Part shown: in pieces, positions 26,117 to 34,419 of the stretch
Layout of the letters: each line of letters opens with the position of its first letter
Position numbering within the stretch: the stretch's first letter is position 1
From: Nonomuraea solani
GTDB taxonomy: Bacteria; Actinomycetota; Actinomycetes; Streptosporangiales; Streptosporangiaceae
Direction of reading: 5' to 3'
Assembly: GCF_900108335.1 (NCBI RefSeq)
Contig: NZ_FNVT01000025.1
Span: forward strand, 1-64,000
Length of the DNA: 64,000 bases
Position numbers and translations under genes: made by a program
The notes under the pieces: generated by a model
Seen by the model: only the letters and a program-made list of their open reading frames with translations
What the model was told of the DNA's origin: nothing
Databases searched by the model: none

Positions 26117-26216
26117 GTTTCACACTCCCGAAAAAGGCCGCTTTTCGGCGATCCTATCGGGGAAAAGGTCGGAAATATCGGGATTCACTTCCGCCCCACA
26201 ATGAGACGTAAATCAC

Positions 26217-26250
26217 GTAACGCGCCGCCCACTCAGGGGCGGCGCATTAC
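26217..26250 (-). terminator. Terminator of the DAHP synthase gene
   Basis: GTAACGCGCCGCCC (26217-26230) pairs with GGGCGGCGCATTAC across a short loop, with one mismatch. It lies about 70 nt beyond the stop codon. Confidence 0.7.
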
Positions 26251-26280
26251 GGTTCAGCCCGGAAAGATCCAGGCCCGAGA

Positions 26281-26330
26281 TCAGCCCGATAGATCAGGCC
26301 CGATAGATCAGGCCCGGTGGATCAGCCCCG
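26281..26330. repeat. 14-bp tandem repeat downstream of DAHP synthase
   Basis: Three to four imperfect copies of a unit resembling CAGGCCCGATAGAT run into the stop-codon region of the gene. Confidence 0.6.
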
Positions 26331-27659
26331 GTAGAGCTCGGCCACCCGGAAGGCCAGATCGAGCGACTGGCCGCGGTTGAGCCGGGGGTCGCACGCCGTC
26401 TCGTAGCGGGTGGCGAGGTCCATCTCGCCGATCTCGTGCCCGCCGCCCACGCACTCGGTCACGTCGTCGCCGGTGAACTCGATGTGGATGCCGCCGGGGT
26501 GCGTGCCGAGCGCGCGGTGCACCTCGAAGAAGCCCGCCACCTCGTCCAGCACGTCGTCGAGCCGCCGCGTCTTGTGCCCGCTGGGCGCCTCGAAGGTGTT
26601 GCCGTGCATCGGGTCGCAGATCCACGCCACCCGGGCGCCGGAGGCCGTGACCTCCTTGACCAGCGCGGGCAGATGCTCGCGGATCTTGGAGGCGCCCATG
26701 CGGGTGATGAACGTGAGCCGCCCCGCCTCGTTGGTCGGGTTGAGCCTCTCGACCAGCGCCAGCGCCTCCTGCGGCGTGGTCGTCGGGCCGAGCTTGACCC
26801 CGATCGGGTTGCGGATCCGGGCGAAGAAGTCGACGTGCGCGCCGTCGAGCTGCCGGGTGCGCTCACCGATCCAGACCATGTGCGCCGACACGTCGTAGGG
26901 CAGGCCGGTACGCGAGTCGATGCGGGTGAGCGCCCGGTCGTAGTCGAGGATGAGCGCCTCGTGCGAGGAGTAGAACTCGACCGTGTGGAACTCCTCCGGA
27001 TCGGCCCCACAGGCTCGCATGAACGCCAGCGCCTGGTCGATCTCCCTGGCCAGGTGCTCGTAGCGGCGACCGGCGGGGGAGTCGCGCACGAAGTCCTGGT
27101 TCCAGGCGTGCACCTGGCGCAGGTCGGCGTAACCACCCTTGGTGAACGCGCGCGCCAGGTTGAGCGTCACGGCCGAGGAGTGGTACGCCTTGAGCAGCCG
27201 CCACGGGTCGGGCCTGCGCGCCTCGGGCGTGAAATCGAACCCGTTGACCATGTCGCCCCGGTAGGCGGGCAGCTCCACGCCGTCACGCACCTCGGTGCCC
27301 TTGGAGCGCGGCTTGGCGAACTGGCCGGCGACGCGGCCGATCTTCACCACCGGCACGCGGCCCGCATAGGTCAGCACGATGGCCATCTGCAGCAACGTTT
27401 TCAGCTTCTGCCGTACGTTGTCGGCGGTGGCACCGGCGAAGGTCTCGGCGCAGTCGCCGCCCTGCAGGACGAACGCCTCGCCGCGGCTGACCGCGGCCAG
27501 CTGCTCCTTGAGCTGGTCGCACTCGCCGGCGAAGACCAGAGGAGGCAGGCCGCCGAGCTCGGTGACGACCTTGTCGAGCTCGCCACGATCCGGCCAGTCG
27601 GGCTGTTGTGCGGCGGGGAGTGCTCGCCAGGTATCGAGATCCAGGAGATTGCTGCTCAC
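26322..27659 (-). CDS. aroG: Class II 3-deoxy-7-phosphoheptulonate (DAHP) synthase
   Basis: A 445-residue enzyme catalysing the first step of the shikimate pathway (phosphoenolpyruvate plus erythrose 4-phosphate). The class II (plant/mycobacterial type) signature residues are present: GECDQLKEQL, the metal cysteine in QGGDCAETF, the KIGRVAGQFAKPRS segment, and the metal ligands in CDPMHGNT and HIEFTGDDVTEC. Length is typical. The GTG at 27659 lies 8 nt after a TACCCT box with no Shine-Dalgarno site, so it is probably leaderless. It is monocistronic. Confidence 0.96.
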   Translation of the reverse strand: MSSNLLDLDTWRALPAAQQPDWPDRGELDKVVTELGGLPPLVFAGECDQLKEQLAAVSRGEAFVLQGGDCAETFAGATADNVRQKLKTLLQMAIVLTYAGRVPVVKIGRVAGQFAKPRSKGTEVRDGVELPAYRGDMVNGFDFTPEARRPDPWRLLKAYHSSAVTLNLARAFTKGGYADLRQVHAWNQDFVRDSPAGRRYEHLAREIDQALAFMRACGADPEEFHTVEFYSSHEALILDYDRALTRIDSRTGLPYDVSAHMVWIGERTRQLDGAHVDFFARIRNPIGVKLGPTTTPQEALALVERLNPTNEAGRLTFITRMGASKIREHLPALVKEVTASGARVAWICDPMHGNTFEAPSGHKTRRLDDVLDEVAGFFEVHRALGTHPGGIHIEFTGDDVTECVGGGHEIGEMDLATRYETACDPRLNRGQSLDLAFRVAELYRG

Positions 27660-27750
27660 GAGATACGAGGGTATTCCACTGACTAGGCCGCACCGACCCC
27701 CTTGTCCACGTTGTGAGAATGCGGTTATACGCGTACGAACCAGGAGCCGG

Positions 27751-28947
27751 TCAAAGTTCCTTTACCCGCACGTGTTCAGGGCGGACACCGAAGCCGATGA
27801 AACGCCGGGTCAGCCGGTTCAGCACCGGAATTCTGGTCAGGTCGCGCGGCAGCCCCGAGGGGTCGAAACGGCGTGTCAGGGCCGGGCCGATCACCCGGTT
27901 CTGGACCACCCGCTGCGCCGTCTGGGTGATCACGGTCGGCGGCATCCGCCGGCGCTGCACCCGCTCCAGCGCCGACACCGGGATCGGGGCGCCCGACCTG
28001 AGCGGCCCGGCCAGCAGGTTGGCGGCGGCCACCGCGTCCTGCACGGCCAGGTTGATGCCCACTCCGAACACCGGCGACATGGCGTGCGCGGCGTCCCCGA
28101 CGCACAGGAATCCGGGCCGGTACCAGCGGCGCAGCCGGTTGAGGGCGACCGTGAGCACGCTCACGTCGTCGAAGCTCCGGATCTGGCCGGTCCGGTCGGC
28201 CAGCCACGGCAGCAGCCGCGCCACCGGGCCGCGCAGGGCGTCGATGCCGCCCTGGGTCAGCCCCTGGTATCCGCCCTTGGGGATCAGGTACGCGAGCTGC
28301 CAGTAGCTCTCCCGGTTGATCGCGACCATCATGTCGCCCGAGGAGATCCGCAGGAAGGTGTCGTCCCGGTCGGTGTCGTGGCGGGGCAGCCGGAACCACA
28401 CCACGTCCATCGGCGCGCGCAGGTCGCGCGGCACGAGGCCCGCGCGATCGCGCAGGGCGGAGTGCCGGCCGTCGGCGGCCACCGTCAGGTCCGCCCTGAT
28501 CTCGTGCTCGCCGGTCGCGTCCCGGTAGCGCAGCCCGCGTACGGCTCCGCCCTCGCGGATCAGGTCGTACGCCTCGGCGTTCATCAGCAGCCGGAAACCG
28601 GGGTAGCGGCCGGCGGCGGTCGTGATGAGCTTGAGGAAGTCCCACTGCGGGACGAACGCGATGTAACCGTATTTCCCCGGCAGCCCGCGCAGGCTCGCCA
28701 CCGTGATGTCGCCGTCGTCGGTGACCAGCTTGAGCTGGTGCGCCTTGCGGTGCGGGAGCTTCAGGAACTCCCCGGCCAGTCCCAGCTCGTCGAGCACCCG
28801 CAGCGTCGAGGGGTGGATCGTGTCACCCCGGAAGTCGCGCAGGAAATCGCCGTGCTTCTCCAGCAGCGTCACTTCGACTCCCGCCCTGGCCAGGACCAGT
28901 GCGAGGGTCGCTCCGGCGGGCCCTCCGCCCGCTATTACGCATCCCAT
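27751..28947 (-). CDS. FAD-dependent monooxygenase / oxidoreductase (PHBH fold)
   Basis: A 398-residue flavoprotein. It has the dinucleotide-binding GxGxxG at the very start (IAGGGPAGATLA), the DG-type motif (TVAADGRHSALRD), and the FAD ribityl GD motif (FLCVGDAAHAMSPVFGVGIN). This is the aromatic hydroxylase / UbiH-like group. Such enzymes hydroxylate or epoxidise small molecules using NAD(P)H. No biosynthetic neighbours indicate the substrate. The ATG at 28947 starts directly at the FAD fold, so there is no N-terminal extension. Confidence 0.9.
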   Translation of the reverse strand: MGCVIAGGGPAGATLALVLARAGVEVTLLEKHGDFLRDFRGDTIHPSTLRVLDELGLAGEFLKLPHRKAHQLKLVTDDGDITVASLRGLPGKYGYIAFVPQWDFLKLITTAAGRYPGFRLLMNAEAYDLIREGGAVRGLRYRDATGEHEIRADLTVAADGRHSALRDRAGLVPRDLRAPMDVVWFRLPRHDTDRDDTFLRISSGDMMVAINRESYWQLAYLIPKGGYQGLTQGGIDALRGPVARLLPWLADRTGQIRSFDDVSVLTVALNRLRRWYRPGFLCVGDAAHAMSPVFGVGINLAVQDAVAAANLLAGPLRSGAPIPVSALERVQRRRMPPTVITQTAQRVVQNRVIGPALTRRFDPSGLPRDLTRIPVLNRLTRRFIGFGVRPEHVRVKEL

Positions 28948-29067
28948 AATTCATCACCCAATGAGATTCTCTCGTATGTGCATAAATGCACATGGGTCCC
29001 AGCCATCCGGGGTGCCCGAGCGGCCGTATTACATGCGTGAGCCGCCTCTCACACTAGGGAGTGGAAG

Positions 29068-29973
29068 ATGAACGAAGAACTCCACACCCTCTCTGGCGCC
29101 TACGCCGTGCACGCACTGCCGTACGCCGAGTGGGTGCTGTTCGAGGAGCACCTCCTCGCCTGCCCCGGCTGCTGGATCGAGGTCCGGCGCCTGCGCGAGA
29201 CCGCCGCCAAGCTGGCCGAAGCGGTGGCCGAGGCGCCGCCCGCCCGGCTGCGCGGGCGCCTGCTCGCCGCCGCCCACCAGCGGCGCTGTCCCGAGGATCA
29301 GGTACGGGACGACAGCCCGACCATCTGGCGCCCGCCGCAGGCCCGCCCGCCCGTGGCCCCGCCGCCGGACGCCCCCACGCTCGGCATCACGCCTGATCGG
29401 CCCGAGCAGCCCGCGACGCTCAGCCTGCCACCACAAGCCTCCTATCGGATGGCTCCCGGCATTTCGGTCACCCCCGAGGACGGTGCCCAGGTGGTGCCGC
29501 TGCGGCGCGGCCGTTCGAAGCTGCTGGCGGGGATGACCGCCGTGGCCGCCGCGGCCGCCGTCGTGCTCGGCGTCGTCGCCTTCGACGCCCGCCGCGACCT
29601 GGGCGACCTGGCCGGCAAGAACGAGGACCTGGTCGCGGTGCTGGCCGCGCCCGACGCCGAGACGGTACGCCAGCCCGTCACCTCCGGTGGCACCGGCACC
29701 ATCGTGATCTCACGTGCCCAGCGCCGCATGGTGTTCACCTCCTCGGGCCTGCCCGACCTGCCCGACACGGAGGCGTACGAGCTGTGGCTGATGGACGAGG
29801 ACGGGCCGCGCCCCGCCGGCCTGCTCGACCAGCGGCCCGACGGCCTGACCACGCCCATGGTGATGGAGCCGCTGGACCGCGACGGGCACGTGGCGATCAC
29901 CGTCGAGCCGAAGAACGGCTCGGACACGCCCACGACCCAGCCGATCATGCTGGCGGAGCTGCCCAAGGCGTGA
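29068..29973 (+). CDS. Anti-sigma factor (RskA-like, zinc-binding N-terminus)
   Basis: A 301-residue membrane anti-sigma factor. Residues 1-60 form the sigma-binding domain with a ZAS-type HxxxCxxC motif (HLLACPGC). A Pro-rich linker follows, one membrane helix lies at about 150-170 (MTAVAAAAAVVLGVVAF), and an extracytoplasmic RskA domain contains TVEPKNGSDTPTTQPI. It should sequester an ECF sigma factor at the membrane. No sigma gene is adjacent in this window, which is unusual. GGGAG precedes the ATG. The M64 peptidase gene follows 47 nt later and may be co-transcribed. Confidence 0.9.
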   Translation: MNEELHTLSGAYAVHALPYAEWVLFEEHLLACPGCWIEVRRLRETAAKLAEAVAEAPPARLRGRLLAAAHQRRCPEDQVRDDSPTIWRPPQARPPVAPPPDAPTLGITPDRPEQPATLSLPPQASYRMAPGISVTPEDGAQVVPLRRGRSKLLAGMTAVAAAAAVVLGVVAFDARRDLGDLAGKNEDLVAVLAAPDAETVRQPVTSGGTGTIVISRAQRRMVFTSSGLPDLPDTEAYELWLMDEDGPRPAGLLDQRPDGLTTPMVMEPLDRDGHVAITVEPKNGSDTPTTQPIMLAELPKA

Positions 29974-30020
29974 TCGAACCGGGATGGACGCGCGGCCCGG
30001 GCGGGCCGATAGTGCAGATC

Positions 30021-32255
30021 ATGCGTATCTTCGCGGCACTGGCCATTGCCGCCGTCCTGTTACCCCTGTCCCCGGCGGCGGCCCACGGGGCCGCCGCCGA
30101 GCCGGGATCCGCCACCGTCGTGCCCGTCCAGGTCACCGGCGATCCCGCCAAGCGGTTCAACCTCATCCTCATGGGCGACGGCTACACCGAGGCCGAGCAG
30201 GCCCGGTTCCAGTCCGACGCCGACCGGCACCTCAACGTGATGTGGTCGATCGAGCCGTTCAAGTCGTACCGGAACTACATCAACGTCTACCGCGTCGACA
30301 TCGTGTCGGGGGAGTCCGGCATCAGCTGCGACCCCGGCCTCGACGCGCCGCGCAGGATCACCCCGCTCAGCATGGGCTTCTGGGGCCGGTGCAACCCGGC
30401 GAGCGTCCAGCGCCTGATCACCATGGACAACGCCGCTGCCATCCGCTACGCCGACCTGGTCACCGGCACCACCTCCGGCAACCGGCAGATCCTCGCCCTG
30501 GGCAACAGCACCACGTACGGGGGAGCCGGCGGCACGTACGCCACCGCGTCCGGCAGCAACAGCATGTCCGCCCTGATCAGCCCGCACGAGCTGGGCCACT
30601 CGCTGGGCGGCCTGCAGGACGAGTACGACTACTATCAGCGCGGCGTCCCCGGCGGCCCCTACACGGGCCCCGAGCCGTCGAGCGCGCACCACACCCTGCT
30701 GACCGAGCAGCAGATGCGCGACCAGCGCAGGAAGTGGTGGCGCTGGCTCGGCGAGCCCAGCGAGTCGGGCGGCCCGATCGCCCGCTACGAGGGCGGCCTC
30801 TACGCGACCACCGGCGTCTGGCGGCCCAGCGCGCACTCCATGATGAAGACCCTGGGCTACTACTTCGACCAGGTCAGCCGCGAGGTCATGGTGCAGCGCA
30901 TCACCGCCAAGACCATGGTCATCCAGGACTCCACGCCCACCGGCGCGCCCGTCGGCGCCGACCGCGTCCTGTGGGTCGAGCCGATGCGCCCCGTCGGCCA
31001 CGCGCTGACCACCACCTGGAACGTCGACGGCGCCAACCTGCCCGGCGACCGCGACACCCTCGACCTGCGCACCCTCGGCCTGGCCCCCGGCACGCACACG
31101 GTCACGGCCACCGTCGCGGACCCGACCGAGTTCGTCAGGGACCCGGCGATCAAGGCCGCCATCAGCAGGACCCGCACCTGGACGGTGGACACCGCGATCA
31201 CCACCCCGCCGGACGGCGCCGAGCCCGCCATCGTCTCCTCCACGCCCACCGACCGGCCGCTCGGCCGCGACGACGTCGTGTACGTCGAGACCACCCACCC
31301 GGCGAAGGCCGTCCCCGAGGTCACCTGGACGCTGAACGGCGAGCGGTACACGGGCACCGACCTCGACCTCGGCGCCCTGAACCTGGCGGCGGGCACCCAC
31401 ACCCTCACCGCGGCCCTCGGCGGCCGCACGCTGACCTGGACGATCGACGCCACCGGACCGGGAACGCGGTACGAGCTGTCCGCGCCGCTGGCCAGGCACG
31501 GCGACACCTACGTCTACAACGGCCCGTTCTCGATGCGGCTCACCGGCTCCGACGACCGCGACGGCTACGTGGTCTCGGAGTCGAGGGTGGACGGCGACGG
31601 CTGGTTCAACTACTTCGGCTGGCCCACCTCCTCCGCGCTGCCGTGGACGTTCACCGAGCAGGGCACGGTGATCGACTCCCTGACCTACGGCAAGCTGCCG
31701 CGCGGCCGCCACGAGATCGAGTACCGCTCGATCGACGCCGCCGGCAACTACGGCAGGGCGGGCCGCTTCACCGTCACGACGATCGCCCCGCCGCCCGCCT
31801 GCACCCGCACCGTCACGGGCGTGCACCGCGGCCCGCTCACCGTCGCCGGTGGCGTCACCTGCCTCGACGACGCCCAGGTCACGGGCGCGGTCACGGTACG
31901 GCCCGGCGCCTCTCTGGTGGTCGACGGCGGCCGGATCACCGGCGCGCTGAACGCGGTGAGGCCCGCCGAGATCCACCTGCTCGGCGCCCGCGTCACCGGC
32001 GCGCTCGCCGTCAACGGCGCCGGGTCCCTCACCGTCGTCGGCACGGAGGTACGCGGCGCCGCGCTGCTGACCGGCAACACGGCGCCGATCCTGGCCGGCA
32101 GCACCGTCAAGGGCGCGCTCGCCTGCGCCGGGAACACGCCCGCGCCGGTCGACCTCGGCGTGCCGAACACGATCAAGGGCGCGGGCCAGTGCGCCGGCCT
32201 AGCCCCGGGCCCCCGAGGCCGCGCCTACGAGGCGGTCCAGCACGTCGCCCAGTGA
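30021..32255 (+). CDS. Secreted M64-family metallopeptidase with C-terminal repeat tail
   Basis: A 744-residue secreted protein. Its signal peptide is about residues 1-27 (MRIFAALAIAAVLLPLSPAAA). The M64 (IgA-peptidase-like) catalytic domain covers about 35-300, with zinc-binding HELGH at 192-196 and the downstream LQDEYDYY. Two Ig-like modules with the recurrent TWTLNG/TWNVDG pattern follow. The C-terminal approximately 130 residues are short valine/glycine repeats (VTGAVTVRPG, ITGALNAVRP, VTGALAVNGAG), suggesting a beta-helical tail that may anchor or extend the enzyme. The 3' end overlaps the convergent APH-like gene by 57 nt. Confidence 0.88.
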   Translation: MRIFAALAIAAVLLPLSPAAAHGAAAEPGSATVVPVQVTGDPAKRFNLILMGDGYTEAEQARFQSDADRHLNVMWSIEPFKSYRNYINVYRVDIVSGESGISCDPGLDAPRRITPLSMGFWGRCNPASVQRLITMDNAAAIRYADLVTGTTSGNRQILALGNSTTYGGAGGTYATASGSNSMSALISPHELGHSLGGLQDEYDYYQRGVPGGPYTGPEPSSAHHTLLTEQQMRDQRRKWWRWLGEPSESGGPIARYEGGLYATTGVWRPSAHSMMKTLGYYFDQVSREVMVQRITAKTMVIQDSTPTGAPVGADRVLWVEPMRPVGHALTTTWNVDGANLPGDRDTLDLRTLGLAPGTHTVTATVADPTEFVRDPAIKAAISRTRTWTVDTAITTPPDGAEPAIVSSTPTDRPLGRDDVVYVETTHPAKAVPEVTWTLNGERYTGTDLDLGALNLAAGTHTLTAALGGRTLTWTIDATGPGTRYELSAPLARHGDTYVYNGPFSMRLTGSDDRDGYVVSESRVDGDGWFNYFGWPTSSALPWTFTEQGTVIDSLTYGKLPRGRHEIEYRSIDAAGNYGRAGRFTVTTIAPPPACTRTVTGVHRGPLTVAGGVTCLDDAQVTGAVTVRPGASLVVDGGRITGALNAVRPAEIHLLGARVTGALAVNGAGSLTVVGTEVRGAALLTGNTAPILAGSTVKGALACAGNTPAPVDLGVPNTIKGAGQCAGLAPGPRGRAYEAVQHVAQ

Positions 32256-33194
32256 GCTGATCGCACGATCGCGGACCCTGGCGTACTCGTCCTCCGGGTA
32301 CTGCCGGGGTCCGTTCTCGACCAGCAGGATCAGGTAGAGATAGGCGCGGTAGAGGTCGAGCCTGGTCAGCGCCGACGGGGTGAGCTCCAGCGGCGTCACC
32401 TCGCGGTAGCCCGCCAGCAGCGGATCGTCCTCGCTCAGCTCACCGAAGATCGTCGGCGTGACGAACTCGGCGATCGGGTCGCCCCAGAAGGCCCGCTCGT
32501 GGTCGATGATGGCCTGGATCCGCGGCGGGCCGCTCAGATCGAGGAAGACGTTGCCCGCCCACACGTCGAAGTGCACCAGCCGCGGCGTGGTCACCTCCGC
32601 CAGCGCGGAGGAGGCCGCCTCGAACACCGCCATGATCTCCGCGGCCGGCCTCGGCAGCGGCGTCGGATAGCGCTCGGTGTCGCCCAGCAGCGCCGCCACC
32701 ATGGCCAGGAATGCCTCCCGCCACGTCGCGCCCACGATCCCGGCGTGCGGATAACCGAACACCTCGCCCGTCACCGTGTTGAACCGGGCCAGCAGCCGCC
32801 CCAGCTCCCGCCGCAGCGCCGCCTCGCCCTCGGGCTTGACGTCGTTCCACGACACCCCGTCCAGCGCGCTCAGCAGCAGATAGTCGCCGCCCAGCACCGG
32901 ATCGTCGAAACCGGCCCCCAGCAGCGTCGCCATCGGCACGCCCGCCTCCAGCGCCAGCTCGTAGGCGGCGGCCTCCATGCGCAGCAGGTTGCGCTCGTAG
33001 CTGAGCTGGTCGAGGTCGGGCGGCGGCGACAGCTTGAGCACCACCTCGCGCCCGTCGTCGAGCGTCAGCCGCCACACGGCGTTGGCGTAGCCGTCGGTCA
33101 GCTCGGTCGACGCCGTGACGCCCGCGCCCAGCGCGCGCCTGGCCAGCGCGTCGAGCTCGGCGGCGGATAAGCGGCGCTTGGTTCTGCTGTCCAC
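32199..33194 (-). CDS. Aminoglycoside phosphotransferase-like (APH) kinase
   Basis: A 331-residue protein with the APH/choline kinase fold. Visible are VVLKLSPPP (ATP-binding lysine), LVHFDVWAGNVFLD (Brenner catalytic motif, with the aspartate in HFDVWAGN) and IIDHERAFWGDPIAEF (metal-binding aspartate). Such proteins phosphorylate antibiotics, homoserine, choline or sugars, and the substrate is not evident. The GTG at 33194 is supported by AAAGGA upstream. The 57-nt tail-to-tail overlap with the M64 gene is large. Confidence 0.9.
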   Translation of the reverse strand: MDSRTKRRLSAAELDALARRALGAGVTASTELTDGYANAVWRLTLDDGREVVLKLSPPPDLDQLSYERNLLRMEAAAYELALEAGVPMATLLGAGFDDPVLGGDYLLLSALDGVSWNDVKPEGEAALRRELGRLLARFNTVTGEVFGYPHAGIVGATWREAFLAMVAALLGDTERYPTPLPRPAAEIMAVFEAASSALAEVTTPRLVHFDVWAGNVFLDLSGPPRIQAIIDHERAFWGDPIAEFVTPTIFGELSEDDPLLAGYREVTPLELTPSALTRLDLYRAYLYLILLVENGPRQYPEDEYARVRDRAISSLGDVLDRLVGAASGARG

Positions 33195-33205
33195 GGAAAA
33201 TCCTT

Positions 33206-33420
33206 TCACACTGCGCTGATCGTCCAGCTTGCCACGTGTTCGTGGCCGACGCCCAGGATCATCAGGCCGACGCCGGAGTCGTACGCGTCGGGCGGGCACG
33301 TCATCGGCTCGGCCGCCCGGCCCTCGTGGCCGAGCCGGCGACCGGTGCACACCCGCACCGACGGCAGCCGCGGCGTGCGCCTCGCGAACTCGTAACGCGC
33401 CCGCGCCAGGTTACGCCTGG
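33206..33420 (-). other. Coding-like segment without a start codon
   Basis: Between cebR and the APH gene the minus strand keeps one open frame that ends at 33206. It includes RYEFARRTPRLPSVRVC and DSGVGLMILGVGHEHVASW and has coding-like third-position GC. No usable start codon is seen after the cebR stop, and I do not recognise the family. It may be a gene remnant or a short gene with an odd start. Confidence 0.35.
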
Positions 33421-34419
33421 TCAGGCGGATTCCCGGCGCACCAGATGGGTGTCGAGGATCACGACCGGCTGACGCAGCTCCTCGCCGTTGATGCGGGCCA
33501 CCAGCAACTGCGCCATCTGCCGGCCCATGGACTCGGTCGGCTGGTGCACGGTGGTCAGCGGCGGATCGGCGTGCAGGGCCGCCTTGGAGTCGTCGAACCC
33601 GATCACCGCCACGTCGCGCGGGATCGACCGGCCCTCGGCCTTGAGCACGCGCATCGCGCCCAAGGCCATCGGATCGGACGCCGCGAAGACCGCGTCGAGA
33701 TCGGGATGCGTCCGCAGCAGCTCGGTCATGGCCGCGGCGCCGCTGTGTTCCGAGAAGTCACCGTAGGCCACCAGCTCCGGCAGGCCCGAAGGCAGCAGCG
33801 CGTCGCGGTAGCCGGACAGACGGTCGACACCCACGCCCATGTCCTGGGACCCGGCGATCGCGGCGATCCCCGTGCGGCCCTGGGCCAGCAGGTGCTTGAC
33901 CGCCTGCCGGGCCCCGGCCCTGTTGTCCATGTCGACGTAGCTGTAGGGGTCGAGGCCGACGGGACGGCCGCCCAGCACGGTCGGCACGCCCATCGCCTCC
34001 AGCCTGCCCGGCAGCGGGTCCGCACCGTGGAGTGACAGCAGCAGCACGCCGTCGACGTGCTGCCCCGTCAGGTAGTGTTCGAGCCGCGCGTGCTCCTCAG
34101 GGGTGCGCGCCATCGCGAGGATGAGCTGCAACCCCGTCTCGGCCAGCGCCGAGCCGATGCCGCGGATCGTGCCCGCGAAATACGGCTCGTCGAAGACCCG
34201 GAGCTGGGACTCGGACACCACCAGCGCCACGGTGTCCGTGCGGCGCGTGACCAGGGCCCGCGCCGCACGGTTGGGCACGTAGCCCAGCTCGCTGATGGCC
34301 AGCTCAACGGCCTCGCGGGCCTTGGCGCTGACGTTCGGCGAGCCATTGATGACTCTCGACACCGTGCCCCGGCCCACCCCGGCCCGAGCTGCGACTGCCT
34401 CAAGAGTCGGTCGGTTCAT
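33421..34419 (-). CDS. cebR: LacI-family repressor CebR
   Basis: A 332-residue LacI-type repressor. The N-terminal helix-turn-helix reads TLEAVAARAGVGRGTVSRVI, and the periplasmic-binding-protein-like ligand domain follows. It sits in a cellobiose transport/hydrolysis operon, and the only conspicuous palindromes upstream of that operon match the Streptomyces CebR box exactly (TGGGAGCGCTCCCA). It should repress the operon until cellobiose or a related oligosaccharide binds. The gene overlaps the 3' end of bglC by 20 nt and is the last gene, so it is autoregulated. Confidence 0.92.
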   Translation of the reverse strand: MNRPTLEAVAARAGVGRGTVSRVINGSPNVSAKAREAVELAISELGYVPNRAARALVTRRTDTVALVVSESQLRVFDEPYFAGTIRGIGSALAETGLQLILAMARTPEEHARLEHYLTGQHVDGVLLLSLHGADPLPGRLEAMGVPTVLGGRPVGLDPYSYVDMDNRAGARQAVKHLLAQGRTGIAAIAGSQDMGVGVDRLSGYRDALLPSGLPELVAYGDFSEHSGAAAMTELLRTHPDLDAVFAASDPMALGAMRVLKAEGRSIPRDVAVIGFDDSKAALHADPPLTTVHQPTESMGRQMAQLLVARINGEELRQPVVILDTHLVRRESA

